Shown here: positions 1-5,555 of the stretch, one piece after another
How positions within the stretch are numbered: position 1 is the first letter of the stretch
Layout of the letters: each line of letters opens with the position of its first letter
Assembly (NCBI GenBank): GCA_015494245.1
Contig: WGBN01000091.1
Coordinates: 1-13,119 of the forward strand
Length of the DNA stretch: 13,119 bases
DNA from: Saprospiraceae bacterium
GTDB lineage: Bacteria > Bacteroidota > Bacteroidia > Chitinophagales > Saprospiraceae
Direction: 5' to 3'
The notes under the pieces: generated by a model
What the model was told of the DNA's origin: nothing
What the model saw: the letters and a program-made list of their open reading frames with translations, nothing else
Databases searched by the model: none
Made by a program: the position numbers and the translations under genes

Positions 1-552
1 CCTTTGAACATGTCTTCGCTGGCTACGCAGGCAGGTGTTGCCGTGAATACGGTGAAGACCTGGCTGTCTGTATTGGAGGCTTCTTACATTTTGTTTTTTC
101 TTTCACCTTATCATCGCAATTTTAACAAGCGCATCATCAAGTCGCCCAAGCTGTATTTTTTTGATACGGGTTTGTTGTGCCATTTGTTGGGCATTGGCGG
201 GCCGGAGCCATTGGATATGCACCCTTATTTTGGCAGCATTTTTGAGAATCTGGTCATTGCGGAGCTTTACAAGAAGCGCGCCAATGCGGGCAAACGTCCT
301 GTGTTTTGGTTTTGGCGGGACCAGCATCAGCATGAAGTGGATTTGATTATTGAAGAAGAGGGGCAGCTCATGGCGATAGAAATCAAGGGCAGTCAGACGT
401 ACAATGCCCGTCTGGCATCCGGTTTGAAAAAATGGAAGAAATTGACAGGAGCACATGCCGGCCGCAGGTTTTTGGTGTATGCCGGTTCTGAGGAAATGGA
501 ATTGGAAGATTTTGAGCTGCGTCCCTGGAGCAGGGCGATAAAAGAGATTTGA
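1..552 (+). CDS. AAA_14/DUF4143-type ATPase, C-terminal part only
   Basis: The reading frame is open from the first base, so the gene starts upstream of the window. About 183 residues are visible. They match the C-terminal DUF4143 half of AAA_14 ATPases: a winged-helix-like segment (SLATQAGVAVNTVKTWLSVL), then the family hallmarks EASYI, LSPYHRN, KSPKLYFFDTGLLCHLLGI, and a nuclease-fold tail. That tail has an Asp in EVDLI (about nt 340) and Glu-x-Lys in AIEIKGS (about nt 379-387), resembling a PD-(D/E)xK active site. The Walker A and B part would lie upstream and cannot be judged. These proteins are widespread, patchily distributed and of poorly known function, so no role is assigned. The gene ends 19 nt before the DUF4271 gene. 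The family call is firm from the motifs; activity is unknown. Confidence 0.85.
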   Translation, partial: PLNMSSLATQAGVAVNTVKTWLSVLEASYILFFLSPYHRNFNKRIIKSPKLYFFDTGLLCHLLGIGGPEPLDMHPYFGSIFENLVIAELYKKRANAGKRPVFWFWRDQHQHEVDLIIEEEGQLMAIEIKGSQTYNARLASGLKKWKKLTGAHAGRRFLVYAGSEEMELEDFELRPWSRAIKEI

Positions 553-558
553 TTTTCT

Positions 559-566
559 TACCTTTG
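559..566 (+). promoter_or_regulatory. TAnnTTTG -7-like box before the DUF4271 gene
   Basis: TACCTTTG matches the Bacteroidota primary-sigma -7 consensus TAnnTTTG. It lies only 5 nt before the ATG at 572, so a transcript from it would be nearly leaderless. No TTG is seen at the right -33 distance. With six fixed bases, about three such octamers per strand are expected by chance in 13 kb, so this is tentative. Confidence 0.35.
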
Positions 567-571
567 TTGAC

Positions 572-1510
572 ATGAAAGCTTTTTTCAGGCGGCTGCCTTT
601 GCCTTTGTTGTTGTTCCTGTGGGCCGTAGCCCTATGGGCGCAGCCGTCTGACAACCCCTTTGATTTGGTGGTGGCGGGCAGCGGGGCGGAGCGGGTCGTT
701 TTTAAGAGCGACAATCCCTTTGATTTGGAGGCTGTGAGTGCCGATGTACTGCCGGACCCGGAGTATTTGGACGCTTCGGCGCCTGCCGGAGAGCGGGGGG
801 CAACTGCTGAGGACGAGTCGCCTGCCGAGGCAGCAGTGCAGCCTGTGGAGGAGGCAGGTACTTATCGCTTCAAGCTGTTTGTTTCGCTTTTTTTGGCCTT
901 GTTTGCGGGCATTTTGCTCTCCGTTTACCGGTCTTATTTCAAGAATCTCTACGGGGCCTTTACCACTGAGAATTTGCTGACGCTCTTGCTGCGCGAGCAG
1001 ACCAAGGGCATACAGATGCCTTATTGGGCGTTTTATCTGCTCTTCTTTTTCAGTGCGGGTTTTAGTCTTTATTTGCTGTTGGGTTCGCGTGTAGCCTGGC
1101 CGTTTAGTCCACTGGAGCTCTGGCTTTTGCTGTCGGTGGGCGTTTTTGTCGTCTTTTCCCTGAAGCATCTGCTGTTGGCTTTGACGGGGCTGGTCTTTCC
1201 GCTGGCGAAGCCTTTGGGGGTGTATAGCTTTACCATCATGGTGTTCAACAGCATCATGGGCCTGTACCTGGTTTTTGTGAACGTATTTTGGGCACTGGGC
1301 CCCGAAGGCGTCCGCCATATTGCCTTTTACGCCTTTGCGGGGGGCGTCATGTTGTTCTATCTGTATCGGGTGTTGCGCACTCTCTTTATTGCCATGCCCT
1401 ACGCCATTTCTTCCCCGCTGCATTTTTTGTTGTATATTTGCGCCGTCGAATTAGCCCCCCTGCTTGTGGTGTGGCGTTTCGTGGCGGATAAAATCGCTGC
1501 GGGCTTTTGA
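572..1510 (+). CDS. DUF4271 integral membrane protein
   Basis: 312 residues. It starts with a secretion signal (MKAFFRRLPLPLLLFLWAVA, followed by LWAQ). An acidic, low-complexity extracytoplasmic stretch (about 25-97) follows, then about six hydrophobic helices near residues 100-118, 151-171, 181-209, 218-242, 248-266 and 282-303. The membrane part and its position directly upstream of hemD fit the Bacteroidota DUF4271 family, which commonly neighbours uroporphyrinogen-III synthase. That neighbourhood is known to me as a family pattern, not computed here. The motif SDNPFDL occurs twice in the N-terminal stretch, at residues 26-32 and 46-52. Function is unknown; a role in envelope or haem-related processes would be a guess from context. 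The ATG at 572 is chosen because it opens directly into the signal peptide. Confidence 0.8.
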   Translation: MKAFFRRLPLPLLLFLWAVALWAQPSDNPFDLVVAGSGAERVVFKSDNPFDLEAVSADVLPDPEYLDASAPAGERGATAEDESPAEAAVQPVEEAGTYRFKLFVSLFLALFAGILLSVYRSYFKNLYGAFTTENLLTLLLREQTKGIQMPYWAFYLLFFFSAGFSLYLLLGSRVAWPFSPLELWLLLSVGVFVVFSLKHLLLALTGLVFPLAKPLGVYSFTIMVFNSIMGLYLVFVNVFWALGPEGVRHIAFYAFAGGVMLFYLYRVLRTLFIAMPYAISSPLHFLLYICAVELAPLLVVWRFVADKIAAGF

Positions 1511-1511
1511 G

Positions 1512-1536
1512 GGCATTTCACGAAAGTGCCTGAAAA
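1512..1536 (+). repeat. 25-nt direct repeat, copy 1
   Basis: A 25-nt unit beginning GGCATTTCACGAAAGTGCC starts immediately after the DUF4271 stop codon and recurs exactly at 1581-1605. The unit is an imperfect palindrome: GGCA-TTT pairs with AAA-(G)-TGCC around a short CACG loop, so it can form a small hairpin in RNA. Confidence 0.85.
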
Positions 1537-1539
1537 ATC

Positions 1540-1577
1540 CGCACCTGTGGTCTTTAAACCGCGTGGTGTGCGTTTTT
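1540..1577 (+). terminator. Probable intrinsic terminator after the DUF4271 gene
   Basis: The arm at 1540-1551 (CGCACCTGTGGT) can pair with 1558-1572 (ACCGCGTGGTGTGCG) across a CTTTAA loop, with a few G-U pairs and bulges. It is followed by TTTTTC at 1573-1578. Hairpin plus T-run just downstream of a stop codon is the usual form of a Rho-independent terminator. The imperfect stem lowers confidence. Confidence 0.55.
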
Positions 1578-1580
1578 CAT

Positions 1581-1605
1581 GGCATTTCACGAAAGTGCCT
1601 GAAAA
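1581..1605 (+). repeat. 25-nt direct repeat, copy 2
   Basis: An exact copy of the unit at 1512-1536, 69 nt downstream. The two copies bracket the probable terminator. The remaining spacer up to hemD (1606-1773) holds only a small hairpin (CAGCTC 1699-1704, GAAAA loop, GGGCTG 1710-1715) and no recognisable promoter box. Confidence 0.85.
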
Positions 1606-1773
1606 TCGCACCACCATGATGAGATGAGTCTGCTTTGGAGCATGAGCGCCGAAGCGGGAGGAGATACACGGAGGCCCGAGAGAGGCTACTTAAAAAAACA
1701 GCTCGAAAAGGGCTGAGCGTGCCGGCCGGAAAGCCGCCCTCAGTCCGGATTTCGAATAAACGCGAACTTGAGA

Positions 1774-2556
1774 ATGGGCGCAGAAGCAACAGCCGTTAAA
1801 GAGACCTACAAAAAGGTAAAGACCATTTTGGTCTCCCAACCCAAACCCGAACGCTCTCCTTACTACGAACTGGAGAAAAAATACCGCCTGACCATAGACT
1901 GGCGGCCCTTCATCCAGGTAGAACCGGTGAGCACGAAAGAATTCCGCAAGTACAAAATCAGGCCTGATGAGTACTCGGCCATTATCTTCACGAGCAAGAA
2001 TTCGGTGGACCACTTCTTCCGGATTTGCAAGGATATGCGCATCGAGATGCCTCCTTTGGAGACGCGCTACTTCTGCATGACGGAGACCATCGCCAACTAC
2101 CTGCAGAAGTTTATCGAGTACCGCAAGCGCAAGGTCTTTGTGGGCAAACGCAGCATCGAAGACCTCAAGCCCATGCTGATGAAGCATCGCAACAAAGAAA
2201 AATTCCTGTTGCCCTGCTCGAACATGGGCAGCATGGAAGTGGCCAACTTCCTCGAAGAAAAAAACTTCGACTGGCAGCACGCCATGATGTACCGCACCGT
2301 CAGCAGCGACCTGAGCGACCTCAGCGATGTGACTTACGACATCCTGGTTTTCTTCAGCCCCCTCGGCATCAAATCCCTTTTTGAAAATTTTCCCGACTTC
2401 AAACAAAACGAAACGCGTCTTGCCGTGTTTGGTAATAAGACAGCCCAAGCCGTGGAAGAGCGTGGCCTGACCATCAACATCAAGGCTCCCACGCCTGAGA
2501 CGCCTTCCATGACCATGGCGCTGGAAAACTACATCAAACAAGCAAACAAAAAGTAA
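1774..2556 (+). CDS. hemD: Uroporphyrinogen-III synthase
   Basis: 260 residues from the ATG at 1774; a TTG at 1768 would add two residues and is less likely. The enzyme closes and isomerises hydroxymethylbilane to uroporphyrinogen III, the branch point to haem, sirohaem and corrinoids, in the cytosol. The sequence has the two-domain HemD pattern in its Bacteroidota form: KTILVSQPKPE near the N-terminus, then YSAIIFTSKNSVDHFF, the interdomain region, YDILVFFSPLGIKSLFENFP, and TRLAVFGNKTAQAVEERG, ending in TPETPSMTMALENYI. HemD is poorly conserved in sequence, and the recognition rests on the IIFTS.NSV and VFFSP.G.KS motifs plus the neighbouring DUF4271 gene. Its stop lies 3 nt before trxA, so the two are probably co-transcribed. 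Codons are A/C-rich, unlike the G/T-rich DUF4271 gene upstream. Confidence 0.85.
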   Translation: MGAEATAVKETYKKVKTILVSQPKPERSPYYELEKKYRLTIDWRPFIQVEPVSTKEFRKYKIRPDEYSAIIFTSKNSVDHFFRICKDMRIEMPPLETRYFCMTETIANYLQKFIEYRKRKVFVGKRSIEDLKPMLMKHRNKEKFLLPCSNMGSMEVANFLEEKNFDWQHAMMYRTVSSDLSDLSDVTYDILVFFSPLGIKSLFENFPDFKQNETRLAVFGNKTAQAVEERGLTINIKAPTPETPSMTMALENYIKQANKK

Positions 2557-2559
2557 AAC

Positions 2560-2865
2560 ATGGCAGCGAAAAGCAGTTTCTCCGAGATCATCAAATCCCA
2601 AACTCCCGTTCTGGTAGATTTTTATGCCGATTGGTGCGGCCCCTGCCACGCCATAGCTCCCATCCTCAAGGATGTCAAGCGCGAGTTGGGCGACAAGGTG
2701 AAAATTGTCAAAATTGACGTAGATAAAAACAATCAACTGGCATCTAAATTGCAGGTGCGCAGCATCCCCACCATCATGCTCTTCCAAAATGGCGAACTGA
2801 AGTGGCGCGCTATGGGCGTGCAACCTAAGGAGGTGTTGAAGCAGCAGGTGGAAGCGTTGCTTTGA
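2560..2865 (+). CDS. trxA: Thioredoxin
   Basis: 101 residues, the normal size of a single-domain cytoplasmic thioredoxin with no signal peptide. It carries the WCGPC active site (W25-C26-G27-P28-C29) in the context VDFYADWCGPC, the cis-proline in RSIPTIMLF (P70), and the G-x-x-x-K end region. It reduces protein disulfides using electrons from thioredoxin reductase. His30 follows the second Cys where Lys, Arg or Met is common. It is coupled to hemD by a 3-nt gap and probably shares its transcript. More than one thioredoxin is usual in these genomes, so whether this is the main TrxA cannot be told from the window. Confidence 0.93.
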   Translation: MAAKSSFSEIIKSQTPVLVDFYADWCGPCHAIAPILKDVKRELGDKVKIVKIDVDKNNQLASKLQVRSIPTIMLFQNGELKWRAMGVQPKEVLKQQVEALL

Positions 2866-2872
2866 GGGGTTG

Positions 2873-2893
2873 TTGTCGGTTGTCGGTTGTCGG
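2873..2893 (+). repeat. Heptamer tandem repeat (TTGTCGG x3)
   Basis: Three perfect units of TTGTCGG start 7 nt after the trxA stop codon and lead into the palindromes at 2901 and 2929. The same arrangement, with a different heptamer, is found after the CoA-binding gene at 11657. Confidence 0.85.
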
Positions 2894-2900
2894 TTAGCGG

Positions 2901-2918
2901 GGCGGGCTTTAGCCCGCC
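2901..2918. repeat. REP-like palindrome GGCGGGCTTTAGCCCGCC
   Basis: GGCGGGC-TTTA-GCCCGCC is a perfect 7-bp inverted repeat with a four-base TTTA loop. The identical 18-mer is at 11686-11703, and close relatives are at 2929-2944 and 11713-11730. It could fold as a hairpin in the 3' UTR of trxA. Confidence 0.9.
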
Positions 2919-2928
2919 TGCAAGCTAA

Positions 2929-2944
2929 GCGGGCTTTAGCCCGC
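2929..2944. repeat. REP-like palindrome, second copy
   Basis: GCGGGCTTTAGCCCGC repeats the core of the 2901 element 10 nt downstream, in the same orientation (the asymmetric TTTA loop reads the same). Paired copies like this resemble BIME-type arrangements of REP elements. Confidence 0.9.
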
Positions 2945-2977
2945 AACACCATGCCTCGAATACGAACGTTTGTTGGT

Positions 2978-3032
2978 GAAATTGGTTGAATTGGTTGAAT
3001 CGGTTAAATCGGTTGAATCGGTGGAATTGGGA
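2978..3032 (+). repeat. 9-mer tandem repeat block 1
   Basis: About six degenerate units of a nonamer close to GAATTGGTT or GAATCGGTT. Positions 3002-3030 (29 nt) recur exactly at 3122-3150. Read in frame on the opposite strand this gives a low-complexity Asn-Ser-Thr-Asp string, which I take as a by-product of the repeat and not a gene. Confidence 0.85.
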
Positions 3033-3045
3033 ATGTCGGTTAGGA

Positions 3046-3105
3046 TCGGGGAGCCTGCCTGCCGATGGCTCAACAGCAGGCAGGCTGACGAAGGAAGACC
3101 CCCGA
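3046..3105. repeat. Large inverted repeat between the two 9-mer blocks
   Basis: AGCCTGCCTGC at 3052-3062 pairs perfectly (11 bp) with GCAGGCAGGCT at 3076-3086 across a 13-nt loop. Flanking TCGGGG (3046-3051) can also pair with CCCCGA (3100-3105). It is not followed by a T-run, so it is more likely a palindromic repeat element than a terminator. Confidence 0.75.
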
Positions 3106-3120
3106 GCCGGCCTGATTGAC

Positions 3121-3160
3121 TGGTTAAATCGGTTGAATCGGTGGAATTGGTTGAATTAGG
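3121..3160 (+). repeat. 9-mer tandem repeat block 2
   Basis: About four nonamer units, including the exact 29-nt copy (3122-3150) of block 1. The block ends only about a dozen bases before the TrpF-like start codon, so it forms part of that gene's upstream region. Confidence 0.85.
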
Positions 3161-3172
3161 AATGTGAATCTT

Positions 3173-3796
3173 ATGTTTTTTAAAGCTGCTGACATAGCGC
3201 ATTTGACGGATGCCCGGTACTTTGCGGCTATGGGTGCGCATTGGTTGGGTTTTGCGGTGCCCATGCCCGGGGAGGAGGGTGCTTCGGCGGCTTATGTCCG
3301 TTTGCGGGAGATGATTTCCTGGGTGGAGGGGCCGGAGCCGGTGGCTGAGTTATTGCGCAGGCCTACCGAAGCGGAGGCGGAGGAGATTGTGCTTGCTACG
3401 GGCATCCAGGCTTTGCAGTGGCCGGCTGAGTTTGGCGCTGTGGAGGCACTTCATTTGCCGCCAGGGAGTGAACATTTTGCCTTTTTTTCCTTTCCGGCTT
3501 CGCTTTGTGCTTCCGATTTCCTTCGCGATTTGCGCCGGCAGTTGGAGCGTCATGTGGCTTTCGCCAAACATCTGGTCTTGCGCCTGGAGGGCGCTCTTTC
3601 TGTTGAAGCCTGCTCGCTGCTCCCCACCCTCTTTGAAGGCCTCCCCCTCATCCTCGAACTCGACTGGACGCCCGAACTTCTGCGTCGGATGGCAGACTCC
3701 CGCGGTATAGAGGCCGTGCAATTTCGCGGTGGCGAGGAGGAAGCGCCGGGGGTGAAGTCTTACGATGAGCTGGAGGAGTTGATGGAGCTGCTTTGA
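3173..3796 (+). CDS. TrpF-like barrel protein lacking the catalytic residues
   Basis: 207 residues from the ATG at 3173 (a GTG at 3164 is possible), close to the roughly 205 of phosphoribosylanthranilate isomerase. The N-terminus FFKAADIAHLTDARYFAAMGAHWLGF lines up with the TrpF start (VKICGITNLEDA...GAD.VGF). The C-terminus GGEEEAPGVKSYDELEEL lines up with SGVE..PG.KD. The catalytic Cys of the KxCGI motif is Ala here (K4-A5-A6-D7). The phosphate-binding SGGL loop appears as ELDW, and no counterpart of the DT...GGTG segment with the general-acid Asp is evident. I infer a TrpF-derived fold without isomerase activity, not TrpF itself. No other trp gene is in the window. Codon use shifts from G/T-rich to C-rich around nt 3600. 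Ligand and role are unknown. Confidence 0.6.
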   Translation: MFFKAADIAHLTDARYFAAMGAHWLGFAVPMPGEEGASAAYVRLREMISWVEGPEPVAELLRRPTEAEAEEIVLATGIQALQWPAEFGAVEALHLPPGSEHFAFFSFPASLCASDFLRDLRRQLERHVAFAKHLVLRLEGALSVEACSLLPTLFEGLPLILELDWTPELLRRMADSRGIEAVQFRGGEEEAPGVKSYDELEELMELL

Positions 3797-3874
3797 TTTT
3801 AAGTCGTTTGTGCTTCCCGTAAACCTGACGGTATCCGGTATATTCCCGCTTTGCTTCCCATTCCATGCGCCGGA

Positions 3875-3906
3875 TTTGGTCATTTGGATTGGATTGTTTA
3901 TCTTTG
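3875..3906 (+). promoter_or_regulatory. Consensus Bacteroidota promoter (TTTG-N20-TAnnTTTG)
   Basis: TTTG at 3875-3878 and TATCTTTG at 3899-3906 are separated by 20 nt, matching the Bacteroidota primary-sigma consensus (TTG, 17-23 nt, TAnnTTTG). Transcription would start near 3911-3914, about 260 nt before the cytochrome gene. The stretch between holds a 7-bp hairpin (GCTTTTT 3953-3959, GGACA loop, AAAAAGC 3965-3971), a 14-bp perfect palindrome (4026-4039) and no convincing gene. Confidence 0.6.
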
Positions 3907-4148
3907 CCGTTGCCTCCTCTTTTGAAGCGTTCTTTTTTGCCTTTTCCTTACCGCTTTTTGGACAAAAAAGCACGTAAAGATTTATACACGAACACGACAT
4001 TTTGGGTTTAAAATCTTTTGTTATGTCTCTTGCAAGAGAGTTTTGCAGGGGGCTGTTAGAGGGCTTCGTTTGTCCTTTTTTGAGGAGCAAAATGGGTTGT
4101 GAACAGTGTTCCTGCATTTACCCCCTCCCCAAGCCCCCAAAAAAGCCC

Positions 4149-4156
4149 TATCTTTG
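4149..4156 (+). promoter_or_regulatory. TAnnTTTG -7-like box before the cytochrome c gene
   Basis: TATCTTTG lies 16 nt before the ATG at 4173, giving a short leader if used. No TTG is seen at -33 spacing. It may be a second promoter for the cytochrome c-psuG-galE group. Confidence 0.45.
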
Positions 4157-4172
4157 ACCAAAATTTTTGACC

Positions 4173-4634
4173 ATGAAAAAGCTACCCTGGATACTCGCAG
4201 CGCTCTTCTTTTTGAGCAGTCTCTTTCTCGTTTATTTTTTTCTCTTCAAGGGGAAGACCGTGCCGGCTGAAGACGGGCGCACGGCCATCTTGATGAAGCC
4301 GGAGCATCGCAACTTTGCTTTGCAGGAAATGCGCGGCTTTCTCGAGAGCGTGGCTCAAATTCACGATGGGATTTTGAAGGAAGACCGCGAGCAGATCATC
4401 CGGGCGGCGCGCAGCTCGGGGGGGGCGGTGGTGGAGCATGCTCCTGCCGGCTTGATGGCGCGGCTGCCTATGGCTTTCAAGCAGATGGGCTTTGCCGTTC
4501 ACGGGCTGTTTGACGAGATGGCGGACAGCCTGGAGGCGGGCGGCTCGCTTGAACTGACCCGCGAGCAGCTCAACCTCCAATTCAACAATTGCGTGGCTTG
4601 CCACAAGACTTTTAAAATCGAAATCGAACAGTGA
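4173..4634 (+). CDS. Membrane-anchored monohaem cytochrome c, class II-like
   Basis: 153 residues. The ATG at 4173 opens MKKLPWILAALFFLSS and one long hydrophobic segment (about 5-26) with no clear cleavage site, so it is probably an N-terminal anchor with the rest in the periplasm. A single haem c site, C140-V-A-C-H144, sits 9 residues from the C-terminus. The region between is predominantly helical (MKPEHRNFALQEMRGFLESVAQIHDGIL..., ...LPMAFKQMGFAVHGLFDEM...). Several helices with a C-terminal CxxCH is the layout of class II cytochromes (c', c556). His144 would be the proximal ligand; Met31 or another early residue could be the sixth ligand, which I cannot settle. The stop overlaps the psuG start (GTGA), so translation is coupled. 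Electron partner unknown. Confidence 0.8.
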   Translation: MKKLPWILAALFFLSSLFLVYFFLFKGKTVPAEDGRTAILMKPEHRNFALQEMRGFLESVAQIHDGILKEDREQIIRAARSSGGAVVEHAPAGLMARLPMAFKQMGFAVHGLFDEMADSLEAGGSLELTREQLNLQFNNCVACHKTFKIEIEQ

Positions 4635-5545
4635 AATTGCTTATCTCCTGCTCCGAAGAAGTACGCGCGGCCCTGCAGGGCGGGCAGCCGGTGGTGGCTC
4701 TGGAATCCACCATTATTTCGCATGGGATGCCCTGGCCGCAGAATATGGAGACGGCCCTTGCACTGGAGAAAATCGTGCGCGAAGAAGGCGCCATCCCCGC
4801 AACCATCGCGCTGCTCGACGGGCGCATTCAGGTGGGGCTCTCGGCTGCCGAGATCGAGCGGCTGGCAGCACCTGAGAGCGAAGTGGTTAAGTGCAGCCTC
4901 AGAGATTTGGCAGTGGTCTTGCAGAGAAAAGCGTTGGGAGCAACGACGGTTGCGGGTACGCTGTTCGCTGCAGCCGGAGCCGGTATTCGCTTTTTTGCAA
5001 CGGGGGGAATCGGCGGCGTCCACAGGGGTGGAGAACAGAGCTTAGACATCTCCGCCGATTTGCCGCAACTGGCGCGTTCGCAGGTGGCTGTGGTCAGTGC
5101 GGGCGCGAAATCCATCCTCGACCTTCCGCGGACGCTGGAGTACCTGGAAACCCTGGGCGTGCCCGTCATCGGCTGGCAGACGGATGAGTTTCCGGCCTTT
5201 TTTACGCGCAGCAGCGGGCAGCCGGTTGCTCATCGCTACGACTCGGAGGAGCATTTGGCGAAAGCCCTGAAAATCCAATGGTCTCTGCCCCTGCCCCAGG
5301 GCGTGCTGGTCGCTAATCCCATCCCCGAAGCCTTCGAACCGGAGGCAGAGCCTATACAACGGGCTACGGAGCAGGCTTTGGCGGAAGCGAAGGAACAGAA
5401 TATTTACGGAAAAGCGCTTACGCCCTTTCTGCTATCCCGAGTTGAGCAACTTTCAGGGGGATTGAGCCTTTCGGCAAATGTGAAACTGGTCGAGAACAAC
5501 GCCCGTCTTGCAGCCCGACTGGCACGGGCTTATGCGATTTCGTAA
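4631..5545 (+). CDS. psuG: Pseudouridine-5'-phosphate glycosidase
   Basis: 304 residues. The enzyme reversibly splits pseudouridine 5'-phosphate into uracil and ribose 5-phosphate in the cytosol. The family start VVALESTIISHGMPWPQN is intact, as are TGGIGGVHRG (124-133), SAGAKSILDLPRTLE (156-170) and the late NPIPE and SANVKLVENNA motifs. Against the E. coli enzyme as I remember it (Glu31, Lys93, Lys166, Asn289), the equivalents are Glu25, Lys87, Lys160 (the Schiff-base lysine) and Asn283, all at a constant offset of six, so it should be active. The start is the GTG at 4631, overlapping the cytochrome stop by four bases; the next plausible start would remove conserved sequence. No pseudouridine kinase (psuK) is nearby; galE follows after 10 nt. 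Confidence 0.94.
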   Translation: MKLLISCSEEVRAALQGGQPVVALESTIISHGMPWPQNMETALALEKIVREEGAIPATIALLDGRIQVGLSAAEIERLAAPESEVVKCSLRDLAVVLQRKALGATTVAGTLFAAAGAGIRFFATGGIGGVHRGGEQSLDISADLPQLARSQVAVVSAGAKSILDLPRTLEYLETLGVPVIGWQTDEFPAFFTRSSGQPVAHRYDSEEHLAKALKIQWSLPLPQGVLVANPIPEAFEPEAEPIQRATEQALAEAKEQNIYGKALTPFLLSRVEQLSGGLSLSANVKLVENNARLAARLARAYAIS

Positions 5546-5555
5546 AAGGTGACTA

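Noticed and set aside
1690..2952. Long open frame on the minus strand opposite hemD and trxA (about 420 codons)
   Set aside because: It mirrors two clearly recognisable genes, shows no domain or signal of its own, and arises from their codon bias.
2901..3150. Repeats in the spacer as a possible CRISPR array
   Set aside because: The units are 9-nt tandems and palindromes without regular 30-40 nt repeats and unique spacers, and no cas gene is present.
2936..3241. Minus-strand open frame with Asn-Ser-Thr-Asp repeats
   Set aside because: The repeats are a direct translation of the 9-mer DNA array, and the frame crosses a palindrome and the large hairpin; no sign of a real gene.
3173..3796. Calling the TrpF-like protein a functional phosphoribosylanthranilate isomerase
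   Set aside because: The catalytic Cys, the GG phosphate loop and the general-acid Asp region are missing or replaced.
4023..4157. A 44-codon open frame (MSLAREFCRGLL...) in the spacer before the cytochrome gene
   Set aside because: It has several cysteines and a promoter upstream, but no family resemblance, begins on a palindrome and ends inside a likely promoter box. Too weak to call as a gene.
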